In this document: positions 49,707-60,204 of the stretch, piece by piece
Position numbering within the stretch: the stretch's first letter is position 1
How the letters are laid out: the number at the start of each line of letters is the position of its first letter
NCBI GenBank assembly: GCA_015179125.1
Contig: WHVA01000549.1
Location: 1 to 64,000, forward strand
Direction: 5' to 3'
Length of the DNA stretch: 64,000 bases
DNA from: Gautieria morchelliformis
Lineage: Eukaryota > Basidiomycota > Agaricomycetes > Gomphales > Gomphaceae
Program-made: the position numbers and the translations under genes
The notes under the pieces: generated by a model
Seen by the model: only the letters and a program-made list of their open reading frames with translations
Told to the model about the DNA's origin: nothing
Database searches by the model: none

Positions 49707-50590
49707 GTGAGCGGAACAGTAATGTCGGAAAAATTATAAATGAAACACCGGTAAAAGTTGGCGAAGCCAAGGAAAGACTGTATATCCTTAACACGTCGGG
49801 GTTCCGGCCATTCTTGAATTGCCTTGACTTTGTCCTCTGCCATGGTAAGACCCATAGGAGAGAGGATGTAGCCAAGGTATTCAACCATGTCACGATGCCA
49901 TTCACATTTCTCTGCTTTTGCGTAGAGGTGGTGTTTGCATAGATGGCGGAGTACTTCGCGGACATGTTCCCGATGTTTTTCCGGTGTGTCGGAATAGATG
50001 AGGATGTTGTCAATGTAGACTAGAGCGCATACGTTGAGGAGGTCGGAAAATACGTCGTTCATAAATCGCTGAAAAGCGGCGGGAGCATTGGTTAAACTGA
50101 AAGGCATGACAACCCACTCAAAAGCACCGTAACGGGTGCAGAAAGTGGTTTTCCACTCGTCGCCTTCATGGATACGGACAAGGTTATAAGGGTGCCGGAG
50201 GTCAATTTTGGTGTAGATCTTCGCCCTGCGGGGAGTGTTGAGGTCGGAAGTGCGCGGAAGCGGATATTTGTCCTTCTTAGTGAGGGTGTTGAGTCCGCGG
50301 AAATCGACACAGAGGCGGAGAGATCCATCCTTCTTTTTGACGAAAAGGACCGGAGCACCGTGTGGAGACAGTGAAGGGCGGATAAAGCCCATGTTGAGGT
50401 GTTCATTGATGAACTCTCGGAGAGTTTGGAGTTCACTTTGTGAAAGGGAGTAGATCGGTCCAAGGGGCGGAGATGCTCCTTCTTCCAAATCTATCTTCAA
50501 ATCGTAAGGTCGATGTTCAGCAGGTGTATCGGCTTTGGCCTTGTTGAACACGTCCGGGAAGTCATGATATTCTTCTGGAACTGAGCTCAT
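49550..50590 (-). CDS. Gypsy-A copy 2 reverse transcriptase
   Basis: Reads [75 protein letters not shown] (motif A Asp) and [20 protein letters not shown] (motif B). Motif C reads [10 protein letters not shown]: the second Asp of the YxDD pair is Asn, which should abolish polymerase activity. The frame continues to the one-base deletion near 49650 and then runs on out of frame to 49550. Confidence 0.9.
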   Translation of the reverse strand: MSSVPEEYHDFPDVFNKAKADTPAEHRPYDLKIDLEEGASPPLGPIYSLSQSELQTLREFINEHLNMGFIRPSLSPHGAPVLFVKKKDGSLRLCVDFRGLNTLTKKDKYPLPRTSDLNTPRRAKIYTKIDLRHPYNLVRIHEGDEWKTTFCTRYGAFEWVVMPFSLTNAPAAFQRFMNDVFSDLLNVCALVYIDNILIYSDTPEKHREHVREVLRHLCKHHLYAKAEKCEWHRDMVEYLGYILSPMGLTMAEDKVKAIQEWPEPRRVKDIQSFLGFANFYRCFIYNFSDITVPLTCLTRKGAPWNFTPECRSALKLSNRPLLRLLYSVSGFLMPNLYSKPTLPTTR

Positions 50591-50653
50591 GTCGACCGGA
50601 GTGGAAGTCGAGGCGGAACGAGCCTTGACTGAAGCCGAATCGGAAAGGTGAAG

Positions 50654-51142
50654 CTAGAAAACGGTCGCATCTTCTTGCCGTTGCAATACGCGGAAAGCGG
50701 TGGCAGAAATGAGCGCAATTCGAGGAGCTTTGAGGGAAGGAGGTGCTAAAGCGGGACCGGAGTGCGGAACTGAATCCACGAGCGGAGTTGCAGAAGAGGC
50801 CTGAGCCATCTTTGCGGATGACGTCGGAATAGACGGAAGTTGATCCGGGGTACGGAACTGTATCTGACCCAATGCCCAGTTAATCGACGGATTATATTGG
50901 GTGACCCAATTGTGTCCTAGTACAATGGAACAGCTAGCATCTAGCGGAGTAACGTAAAACGTAACTTCATGGTTGTCCCCAGTAGCGAAACGGATAGACA
51001 GGTCCATGACTTGGGAAATTGCCGTGTTGGATGACCCATCAAAAAGGCAGAGCGGAATTGTCGGTATGTTGCGGGTTGGAATTTTATGTTTCAAAACAAA
51101 GTCGGAATCAAGGAAACAATGAGTCGAACCAGAGTCGATCAA
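50654..51142 (-). CDS. Gypsy-A copy 2 aspartic protease
   Basis: IDSGSTHCFLDSDFVLKH holds the DSG-type active site; VMDLSIRF and SIVLGHNWVTQYNPSINW complete the retropepsin fold, which works as a dimer to cut the polyprotein. The frame is open upstream (SSSDSLSVPL) toward gag, but gag ends in a different phase near 51290. Confidence 0.85.
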   Translation of the reverse strand: MIDSGSTHCFLDSDFVLKHKIPTRNIPTIPLCLFDGSSNTAISQVMDLSIRFATGDNHEVTFYVTPLDASCSIVLGHNWVTQYNPSINWALGQIQFRTPDQLPSIPTSSAKMAQASSATPLVDSVPHSGPALAPPSLKAPRIALISATAFRVLQRQEDATVF

Positions 51143-51266
51143 TGCTGTAAACAGGGGTGCGGAAATGGTGTCGGAAGTGAGCGGAACTGAGAGGGAGTCG
51201 GAGGATGAAAGAGCAGATGCGTTGAGTTTAACCTTGTTAGTCGCACAAATGGGGTCAACACAGCCC

Positions 51267-52703
51267 TCAGCTTGTGCGGAGGCCAGAAGACTGCTGACTA
51301 TTTTTTTGCATCCGTAGTGGGAGCCGCTTCGGATTTCTCTTCCATCTTCGCTGCGCGGCCCTTGGCCTAGCAGCGGAAGCAGAAGCTCGTGTGCAATCGC
51401 GAGCGACGTGACTGCCTTTGCCGCAGAAAAGGCAAAGCTTATTGTCCATGCGACGCTGGCGTTCTGCAGGGGTTAGTTTTCCATCCTTCCCAAGTTTGTC
51501 GGAAAGGTCCGGAGTGCTTTTCCAGGCGTTGGTGTTAGAACCAGAGGCCTGGTTGTTGCGCGGTGTGGAGGTGTTGTCCTGGTTGCCGGAGTTGGATCCG
51601 GAACTGTTGTTGTTGTTGTTGTTTCCCGAGTTGTTGTTTCCGGAATTGGTCTTCTTCTTGTCTTTATCAGACTTCTTGTCGGAAGACTTGTCGTTCTTGC
51701 TCTGGGCGGAAGTTTCACGAGCAATCTCGGAATGTCTTTCCCAGTAGCGCGAATCGATGGATTGGGCTAGGTTGTGGAGGTCGGTAAGGGTGGCAGGTTT
51801 TCTGACGTGGGCAATTTCATCCTTGATCTGGGATGGCAAGCCCATATAGAATTGGTGTCGGAGTGCGGCTTCCCCCCATTGGACTCAAGGAGCAAGCTGC
51901 TGGAAAGTGACGATGTATTTAGCTATCTTATGAGTGTCTTTCATACGAAGCTTATCGAGTTCATTTTCCGCATCGGCTTCCATATCAAATGGTCTGAAGT
52001 TGCTGCGGAGTTCAGAAACGAAATTGTGGTAATCGTCAGCCCAGTCGGCGAGGGCGAACAGATCCATGAGGGCGGGTTCGAAATAGTTGAGAGCCGTGCC
52101 TTGGAGATAGGAAAGGGCATAATGGACCTTTTGTTCGTCGTCGGGAAAGGCATCGGGACGATCGCGGAAGTTGAGTTGAAGCTGGACCAAAAAAGGCTGG
52201 AGCTTCTTGGGGTCGGAACCGTCGAATTGATCTGGTTCACGGACTTTTGTCTTGGGGCATGGTGGGGCTTGGGCCAGACGCTGGAGTTGGCTGGCTAGCA
52301 TGGCGATAGCTTGTGCAAGATCCGGAACTGGCGCGGGCGGAACTGGGTTGGTGGGAATTGGAGGTGGAGGACCGCCTGGAGGACCGCCAGGTTGGCCGCC
52401 ATGAGGGCCGCGGGGAGGTGGTCCTGGTGGAGGTGGTGGTGGAGGAGCAGGGCGTCGGAATGACACTGCTGTTTGTTCACCGCTGCTGCTCGACGTGTTT
52501 CCGTCGTAGTCGGGATTGCCGTCTGGATTAGCGTCAGGAACTTCTTTGAAACGTTGCAGAATAGCGTCGGAAAGCTCATCGTCTGCACAAGAGCTGCTGG
52601 AGGGTTCTGTGTGCCTTGGTGCTGTGGATCTAAGACTGCCAAAATAAGAGAGAGCTTCGACAGCTCCTGCTGGAGCTGAAGTAGCTGTGGTACGAGGAGG
52701 CAT
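51267..52703 (-). pseudogene. Gypsy-A copy 2 gag, one in-frame stop
   Basis: Starts MPPRTTATSAPAGAVEALS 35 bp downstream of the LTR. A Pro/Gly-rich stretch is followed by the gag domain (REPDQFDGSDPKKLQPFLVQ, DEQKVHYALSYLQGTALNYF, NELDKLRM). TGA at 51887-51885 replaces the Trp/Arg expected after QQLAP; the same frame continues QWGEAALRHQFYMGLPSQIK. An Asn/Ser/Lys run precedes a CCHC knuckle CLFCGKGSHVARDC near 51400. Confidence 0.85.
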
Positions 52704-52737
52704 AGTGATAGTTATTGGGTGGGAATCAGATAATACT

Positions 52738-53382
52738 GTTACATATCGAGATTTCCGCTAAGTCGGAACTGGAAAGGACAGCGGCTTCAACTTATAGGTT
52801 GCGCCCCCAATGAACTATCATCCTAAGTATTTCGGAAATGAATCGGAAGTCAGAAAGTACTGAACTAAGGGTTGGTCGGAACTTGAGTCGGAACTGAGGC
52901 GGAAGGCAGAGAGACGGAGGTCTTGCTAGACTTGCTGTGCTAAGAACAGGAGAAGGAGTGCAGGAAATCAAGTATCAAAGGTGATTATCTGATTGCAGAA
53001 TAACAGACATACATGACAGGCTTTTATACAAAGAGCTGAGACAACAGGTAATGAGATGGTACTAAGCAAATTCTGGGGAGAGCAGAAGTCGGGTAGACAT
53101 GCATGGGAACTAACTAATTGGGAACAATGGGACTACAAGGGGGGTTCAGGGTAAGGTAAAACAATGGCGAAAGAACAAGGGGTAGGAAAACATATCTGGC
53201 AATGAACTACAAGGGTGACCGGATATATGATCTTGATGAACGATGAAGCGGGTCCGGTGGGTCCGAGTAATAGAGTCGAAAGAACAAGGGAGTAGAACAA
53301 GGGGCGGGGTGTCGGAAATATCGGAGGGGCAGAAAGTGTTGTGGAACTGAAGGTCAGAAGTTGGAAATGCACGGTCGTAGCA
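52738..53382 (-). repeat. LTR-A (5' LTR of Gypsy-A copy 2)
   Basis: Starts TGTTACATATCG, ends CGTAGCA (one change each from TGTTACG/CGTAACA). 645 bp. Between it and gag lies a 34-bp leader. Confidence 0.9.
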
Positions 53383-53387
53383 TTCAC

Positions 53388-54400
53388 TGAGAGAGCGGAC
53401 ACCTTCTTAAAAGGGCATGAGTAGCTACCTCGCCCTCTTTTTATTTGGCTTCCTGAGCCTCCCAAGCCTTTTCTCGGCTTCCTGAGCCTCTTCCTCGGCT
53501 TCTCGAGCCTTGTGCTCCTTGTAGAAGACAGGAATTATAGGCAGTAGGTTTGGACTTGTTGCTCAAAAGAATAGACTAGAAATTAATTCACTCTCTCAGT
53601 GAATTTAGTTGTCACTGAATATATTATACACTACCTAGAAATTAATTCACTACAGGATTTCTAGGTCAATAAATCGAAGGAAAACAAGACTAATTTACTT
53701 GCCTCTCTCAGTGAATTTAGTTGTCACTGAATATATTATACATGACCTAGAAATTAATTCACTACAGGATTTCTAGGTCAATAAATCGAAGGAAAACAAA
53801 ACTAATTTACTTGCCTCTCTCAGTGAATTTAGTTGTCACTGAATATATTATACACGACCTAGAAATTAATTTACTACAGGATTTCTAGGTCAATAAATCG
53901 AAGGAAAACAAGACTAATTTACTTGCCTCTCTCAGTGAATTTAGTTGTCACTGAGAGAGGGGGAAATTTGTCTCACTGTGCATCGGCCCTTTAGCGCCTA
54001 TGGCAGCGCGCGCGTCGAAATGATTACATAAGGGTGCTGGTGGTGAAAGAAAAACAAGTCGAAATACAAATACAAATCTTTGATAGAAAATTTCGGAAAA
54101 ATTCTGAAAAATAAAGTGATCATAGTAGAACAATCTGACAAGAAATTGGAAGGAAATACAGATGGTGGAATCTATTTGGCTTGACTTTGGTGCAGGAGCA
54201 TAAATGCACCCAACACTCCTTTTATTGGGCTTCTGCTTTACATTGATACTCCCACTCTTCCTCAGCTTCCTTCGCTTTCCATATCTCCTCCAGCTTCTTC
54301 TTCTTCTCAGCCGCTTCCTTATGCTCCTGGGCAAGGTGGTGGTCCTTGTGCACTACCCTGCCACATCATGATCATCATTCTGAACCTCCATTTCAAGGCT
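53388..54400 (-). pseudogene. Charged coiled-coil coding remnant, split by LTR-D
   Basis: On the minus strand 54360-54221 reads HKEAAEKKKKLEEIWKAKEA and continues beyond the LTR-D insertion as EHKAREAEEEAQEAEKRLGR (53514-53440). Lys/Glu/Ala-rich coiled coil; similar in style to the antisense ORF of Gypsy-A, but not the same sequence. Origin unknown; an accessory ORF of another retroelement is possible. Confidence 0.45.
53520..54215 (-). repeat. Solo LTR-D with expanded internal repeat
   Basis: Reverse orientation: TGTAGAAG at 53520 to ...CACCCAACA at 54215, 696 bp. Perfect 5-bp duplication CTCCT (53515-53519, 54216-54220). A 112-bp unit (starting CTAGGTCAATAAATCG at 53661, 53773, 53885) is repeated a bit over three times; other LTR-D copies have one. 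Confidence 0.95.
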
Positions 54401-54419
54401 GCCACCCTTTAGAAAGGAC

Positions 54420-54706
54420 TTGAACTTCATTCATGAGTCTTCACCTCTCACCTTCACTGCTTCACCCTTTGAGGCCATCCAGTGCTGTTGGCAAAGGGCC
54501 TCTGAAGGAGACCCCTCACCAATGAAGGGAACATTTGAACTGGAACAGCCCTTCTGCTGAGCCTCACACATTATATCATTGAGCTGCAAACCACATCCTT
54601 TGTCACACAAGGCATCCCAGCATTCACGGCATCCTGGCATTCACTGTGTTCACATATCTGCAATTCACTAACACACAATACTAAACACCCAAAATCCAAT
54701 CTTGAC
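54420..54706 (-). repeat. Old, diverged LTR-B fragment
   Basis: Ends CCAATCTTGACA and follows the LTR-B order (CACTAACACACAATA, CATTCACTGTGTTCA, CCTTTGAGG, TTGGCAAAGGGC-TC), with many substitutions and deletions. It is much older than the other copies. Confidence 0.65.
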
Positions 54707-54889
54707 AGTGAGCCACATTCATTGCTTGGGCACATCCATTTGTAGAAATACTTGTAGTAAATTAGAGAATCATTTATGACAGGCATATACCAGATTTTAT
54801 AAAATTGCTTTGCAATTCTATCAAGATTTCAGTTCTCCTCATTTTGTGCAGTGGAAATGATCCTCATGTTCAGTGATAGTACTCCACCG
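54707..54889. other. Short AT-rich spacer, no gene seen
   Basis: Probably the 3' flank of the kinase gene, which ends at 54890. Confidence 0.4.
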
Positions 54890-56266
54890 CTAGACCATTA
54901 ATACCTTCAGCTCGTCCCTTATTCGCAAGTCGTCCATGCCACAAGATAAACCGGCGCGAAGCGCCGGCGGCTCTTGTCCTTTATGACTGCTATTCATCCA
55001 ACTTTGCGGCGTTAGTTGTACAACTTCAGCTGCCGAAATCCGATCCGTTACCCCATAAGAGACCATCATACGGATGAGTTTTTCGACTCCTTCAAGCTCC
55101 TCCATTTCCATCCTGTCGGAAGGGATCTTTAGGAACTTCCCTGATATAGGCGGTAACTTCGTCCTGTCCCCAATGAATGAGCCATTCTCGTCGAAGTACT
55201 CTGATCTGTCCTCCCATCTCGTCCACCATCTATCCGGCAGTTTACCTAATGTCAACACCATCTCTCTCAAGACCTCGTTTTTAATCCCGTGATATGAAAT
55301 GAACAAGAAGGATCCTCCGCTCAGAACCAGGTGCACGAGGACAGCCAGTGCCCATACGTCCACAGCAGGGCTAACGTGATCGTGAAGTATGATTTCTGGT
55401 GCGGCGTAGACGGAAGGCGTGTGAAGTTGAGTTATCACGGGTTTGCCGTCCCACAGGAAAGCTTCTCCGAAATCGCATATTTTGACACGTACTGCCTCTG
55501 GGGACTTTAGGCAGAGCTCGAGAAGTGCCGGCCCTTCGGGTGACGGAACGACATACTTCGGTTCGTGAGGGGTGGGTGTAACCGGTTTTCCATCCCTGCG
55601 GGAGAGTGGTCGTTTGCGGGGTTCTCCCAGGTACTTTTGTAAATCTTGATGAGACATCTGCTCAATCCCAGGTATGCGGAAGAGGATGTTTCCAGCGTGA
55701 AGGTCTGTAAATAAGATATCAACTAAAACCCCTTAAGGAACACTCCATTTACCTCCATGGACAACCCCGCAGCTATGCAGGTACGCGACTCCACGCATTA
55801 CTTGTGCGACAAGGTTCTTTGCTATTTCTATCGGGTACAATTCCTCGTCGTAAATGTCATAAACATCAGCACCTATGCTGGGTCCAAGCACTTCGGTAAC
55901 AATACATTGATGCGTGCCATTTGGTCCTTCGACCTTGAAGTCATCCAAAAACTCGACCAGGAATTCCTGACCATTTGAGCCTCCATCATCCAGCTGCCGT
56001 TGTTTGAGACGGCGGAGGACGGCGACTTCGGAAACATTAGAGACATTGGCAGCAAGAACTTTAAGTGCGGCGCATCTGCCTGAGGCGAGATCGTCAACAA
56101 GCCAGACGGTGGCATACGCACCATAGCCAAGCTTATTGACGATGCGATAACGGTTCTGCAGAACGTCGTCGATGTGTATTGGATGAAAACCCCCTTTCCG
56201 ATAATATGAAATTGGTTCTACACAGGGATTTTGAGTAAAGAGTTGAGGGCTCTGTTCGGGGCTCAT
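54890..56266 (-). CDS. SRPK-like serine/threonine protein kinase, apparently intact
   Basis: Two exons, 56266-55753 and 55704-54890, joined across a 48-bp GT..AG intron, give 442 residues with no stop. SR-protein kinases phosphorylate splicing factors; fungi have many diverged relatives. Seen: ENRYRIVNKLGYGAYATVW-type P-loop (residues about 38-58), CAALKVL (ATP Lys), and the catalytic loop VVHGDLHAGNILF, which is re-formed only by correct splicing. The HRD Arg is Gly here, as in some SRPK-like kinases. Then VKICDFGEAF (DFG), YAAPEIILHD (APE) and DVWALAVLVHL. An insert between catalytic loop and DFG (Lys/Arg/Pro, residues about 190-245) fits the SRPK spacer. The C-terminal end contains a hairpin-forming GC block (54941-54976). 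Confidence 0.9.
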
Positions 56267-56525
56267 GTTCGTGTGGTGAGGAAGCAGCTAAGTCAGCGGC
56301 TCTACTGCGGATTCAAAATCACAAATAGCCGCCCACATCCATTTATGTAGGTTCGGCATAAGCCCCATCTCCGACTCAAACTTAGAGATACCTTCGGAGA
56401 AGCGGCTTGTACCAAGATACCGTGAAACAGGTGTAGCGATATGGTGCGCCGTAGCTAGACACACAAGAGCTCAGTCCCGGTGAGTGGTTATGCTGCCATT
56501 AGACGCTGGCGGAAGGAAAATCTGA

Positions 56526-56767
56526 GTTATACACGGTTCACAGGGGTTAGCGCCGCGTGGTGCTAAACGGTGGTAATCGCCGGTGCACAGCGCTGGCCAC
56601 CAGCGTGCACCACCACGGGTTGGTACCCGGCCGTGCTGACCGATGAGTTATACACGGTTCACAGGGGTTAGCGCCGCGTGGTGCTAAACGGTGGTAATCA
56701 CCGGTGCACAGCGCTGGCCACCAGTGTGCACCACCACGGGTTGGTACCCGGCCGTGCTGACTGATAA
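56526..56767 (+). repeat. 121-bp tandem duplication at the left end of Mutator-like element 1
   Basis: 56526-56646 and 56647-56767 differ at very few bases. The unit includes the left terminal repeat, so the element has two potential left ends. Confidence 0.9.
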
Positions 56768-57391
56768 TGTCCACGGCCGACCTGTACCTCACGGCCTCGA
56801 ACACCGACGCAGGGGAGACACACATCATGTGAGTACTACCCGTCGCTGATAAATAGTGAATATTGGATGTTATCTCAACTAAATTGGAATTACTAGGCAC
56901 GCCACTCAGTTCAGATCATATAGATTGAGAATAAATATTCTCAGTGCAAAACGAAGGAAGGTGTGGCAGCCTGGGCCGTGTCATTGCTTGTCTACGAAAC
57001 TGACAAGTACGTTGTCCTATAATAGCAATCACTGCTATTTGGACCAGTTCTCAGCTCATGACAGAACCTCCTGTGGACAGTTCACAGCACGATCTACGTC
57101 GATGCTGCCAACTATTAATTTGTGAGACGACGCTTGTTTCTGTCAATGCCCACTGAGCGTGGGTGCATGCTCAGTGACGAGCCTTGCATGCGTGAATCCG
57201 CTCATTCCCTTCTCTGGCCTTTACTTTTGAACAAAGCAAGCTGATCACAGCCTTGATTCGTGCCGACTAAAGCAATTCTCAGCGTGCCATGATTGCCGCT
57301 TTCCAAACTGCACATTGCCTCTTATGCACCCTCCAATCACTAGCGCTCCCCTGAGCCTAAATTAACACGGTTACAGTAACAATGGACCAAC

Positions 57392-57600
57392 TCACCTCAC
57401 TTGACAGTCATTTGTGCAATACAAGGCCTTGTTGCAGCCAGAGCACTTGCACAATCCCACATTAAGAGCTAGATCAGGCAGCTCTACCAGGCTTGCACAC
57501 GGCGCCCACCAGCAGCCCAACACCCTCTCACCAAGTCCATGCTTGTCGCGCTCCATAGCTTCTTGAAGGCCATCCACTCGCTCTGAGCTTTAGCTGACGT
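57392..57600 (-). pseudogene. Captured MYND zinc-finger exon
   Basis: Minus-strand reading MERDKHGLGERVLGCWWAPC ... LCKCSGCNKALYCTNDCQ, then GTGAG as a splice donor. The CxxC...YCxxxCQ order matches the first half of a MYND finger, a protein-binding zinc module; in many basidiomycete genes an intron follows the CQ. The second half of the finger is missing, so this is an exon fragment inside a transposon. Confidence 0.6.
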
Positions 57601-57948
57601 CTCTGAATTAGATAGCCACAGCCTTTGGAGAGTGTTAAATAACTGTGCTCACCTGAGAGGGGGAGCGAGTGGGGATGAGGGTCCTCACGGAATTCGACGG
57701 TGCACCAATGGCTGCCACTTGGGTTGGGTGCGAGCCACATGTGATGAGACGTGTCAGACGATGGAGCCACGCGTTGTGTGACAACGCGCAACAGCGTGCG
57801 GTGCAGATCGAAAGTGGGTGGGAGTGGGCGCGAGTGCTTCAAATGGTAATTGCCACCATTGATGGCTGAAAGTCAGTGGCGCTTGGTGCCAGGTGGCACC
57901 GGCCCTGGTGAACCGTGTATTACTGGAAAATCTGCAGCCTGTGCTAAT

Positions 57949-59906
57949 TAGGGATGCACACCGTGCCGTACATCCACGGCTGTACGGTGCCGTATTACGC
58001 CATGGCACCCGTGTCTGTGTGCTGTGCTGACAGTACGGTATACGGTATGGTTTGACACCATATATACCGTACAAATACGGCCGTGTACCGGGAGTTATAC
58101 ACGGTTCATCATTGTTGGCGCCGTGTGGTGCTGAATGGTGGTAATCGCCGGTGAACAGCGCTGGCCACCAGCGTGCAGCAGTGCTGACTCATGCTGTCCA
58201 TGGCCGACCTGTATCTCATGGCCTCAAACACCGACGCAGGGTAGACACCCACCATGTGTCCTGCGATGAGTGCTGCCTGTCACTCATATACAGCGTGAAT
58301 CGACGCCGAGGCCTTGAAGAAAACAGGTTGAGGTCAACAGGCTTGTCCACAATCTGTCAACAAGGCTGTCGACCCATAAGCCATGGGCTTGGGCGATTCT
58401 CCATGCACGCATGAGGATGGGGCACGTGACACAGGACCCGCATCGCAACTCTACTCTCAGTGTAATCGACGCTATATAGCTGTTAATAAATATGTTTATT
58501 AGGCAACAGATAACGGAATGAAAAACAGCAGCGTCTTCCATATCTCAGCATAAAACGGTGGAGATCATATCAAACAGGTCTATTTCTGGTTGCAGGACAA
58601 CACCATGTGGTCCACATATACTGTAGACCATGTACAGTAGGCACCAATGCTTATAACTAATCGGGAGCCCGTACTGTACATGCAAAGAAGTGCACATTCC
58701 CCTGCGTGTGGCCCGACTCGGAAATGATGGTCGAGGCTGTGGCCTTGTCGCAGGGGCAGCACATGGTTGGACTTCCCACCATGTCGTCATGCGCAGGACA
58801 CATGGAAGAGAGAGTAAAGGAATAAAGCGAGGGTATGTTTAATATGTTAATTCGCCATCGAATAACTTCTCGAGATAGTGCATACTATGAGGTTTCTCAA
58901 TGAGGTTTTCTCTCCACAAGATGGGGCCTATCGCGGCAGACAACACTGCAACAGCACCACCCAAGCATGGTCGTGACCCTCGTGAGTGGGCTGGGCACAT
59001 GGGTCAGTCCTTGGATGCAGCAGGCAGCGTTGAAGGTGAGTGGATGTTGGCGAGGGCGCGAACATATGTGGACAGGGAGCATCATTGAGTGGTGGATTGC
59101 AGGGTGGAACACGAGTGAACAGCAAGTGACAATGCCTGGGATACGGTGTTGAGTGTGAGGGGGTGTGGCGGGGTACATGGAGGGAGGCCAAGGGCAGGTG
59201 AGGCATGTGAGTCTCAGTGCTGAATGTTAGATAACATGGCTCACCTGGGAGGTGGAGCAAGTGGCAATGACATTCCTTGTGGAACTCGAGGGTGCACCAA
59301 TGGCCGCCCCTTAGCGTTGGGTGCGAGCGATGTCCGATGTGATGTGGTGAACCATGGTGCCACGTGTTGTGTGACAACACGCAGTGCAGATCAAGGGTGG
59401 GTGGGAGTGGGCGCGAGTGCTTCAAGGGTTAATTGCCACCATTGATGGCCCAAAGTCAGCGGCGGTTTGTGCCGGGCGGCACCGGCCCCGGTGACCCATG
59501 TATTACTGGTGTATAGTATGTATATGCATGCATCGGTAAATGCCGAAAACCTGTTAGCCAAGCCCAAAACCCATTGCCTGACAGGTGCTACTGCTGGAAC
59601 GTACATCGGTCATGCCTAATTAGTCTGCATAGGCTGACATAAAGCACAGCTAACTGTGTAGGCCACATAGGCCAGCATACTAATATCACACAACGTCATA
59701 GTCTACGCGGATCAGTCACTAACCGATCCTCCAATAGCCCCACCATATAATATTGCCATCAACTGTAATAGGGCCAGTACGGTACCCATACCGTACTGTC
59801 AGAGGGGTGAGGTACTGATCATACGGACGGTATATGGTCTGCCGTATCCGTCAACTTCCCGTACATTATATGGCCGTAGCTGTAATACAGATGGTGTGCA
59901 TCCCTA
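57949..59906. mobile_element. hAT-like non-autonomous element holding a second Mutator-like element
   Basis: Inverted termini TAGGGATGCACACC (57949; inverted copy ends at 59906). Flanking octamers GTGCTAAT (57941-57948) and GCGCTAGT (59907-59914) agree at 6 of 8, a likely decayed 8-bp duplication. The ends (57960-58090, 59760-59900) are rich in palindromic GTACGGTA motifs. No transposase; most of the interior is the nested element at 58093-59507. Confidence 0.6.
58093..59507. mobile_element. Mutator-like element 2, same ends, different cargo
   Basis: The left 200 bp matches 56647-56850 and the right 270 bp matches 57650-57924, in the same order and direction; termini AGTTATACACGGTTCA and AGTAATACATGGGTCACC. 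The middle (58300-59200) is unrelated to element 1 and unassigned. No clear target duplication. Shared ends with different interiors are typical of gene-capturing Mutator-like families. Confidence 0.65.
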
Positions 59907-59914
59907 GCGCTAGT

Positions 59915-60204
59915 CGGACAGTATCTGCTCTCAAATCTGTTCACTTAGTGAACTTGCTCAAAAAACTGAAATCTAGCTGCTTGAAACAACTGACACTTCA
60001 AATCTGATCCCAAGTTTACTACTATCTTGGTAAATTGAGGATACTTTTTACTTCAGTTCACATCAGTCTTTTGAAATTGTCCAGTGCTGACAAACCCCAT
60101 GCAATCTCAAGTACCCCAATGGAAAATGGTATATATATGTAAGGCATCTCGGTTTCTATGTCTCTTTCTTTCCTCTCACACATCCCCACTTCTATTAGCA
60201 TCGG
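59915..60204. other. Spacer, no gene seen
   Basis: AT-rich, no open frame or repeat recognised. Confidence 0.4.

Larger units (their letters stand above)
45918..53382 (-). mobile_element. Gypsy-A copy 2, with perfect target-site duplication
   Basis: Both LTR-A copies lie in the same orientation (45918-47533 and 52738-53382), with the duplication TTCAC on each side (45913-45917 and 53383-53387). The internal part carries gag, protease, RT, RNase H and part of integrase on the minus strand. About the last third of integrase, the chromodomain, the antisense ORF and the start of the 3' LTR are replaced by an inverted LTR-B fragment (47534-48411). The 3' LTR is itself interrupted by a solo LTR-B. 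Confidence 0.9.
56525..57924. mobile_element. Mutator-like element 1 (1.4 kb) with MYND finger fragment
   Basis: Flanked by a perfect 10-bp duplication GGAAAATCTG (56515-56524 and 57925-57934). Termini are inverted: AGTTATACACGGTTCAC on the left, and AGTAATACACGGTTCACC read inward from the right. The duplication length fits Mutator-like elements. No transposase. The left end is tandemly duplicated. Core carries part of a host gene on the minus strand. Confidence 0.75.

Noticed and set aside
57949-58090. Telomere-like or centromeric repeat from the GTACGG motifs
   Set aside because: The motifs are palindromic, irregular and confined to the two ends of a TIR element.
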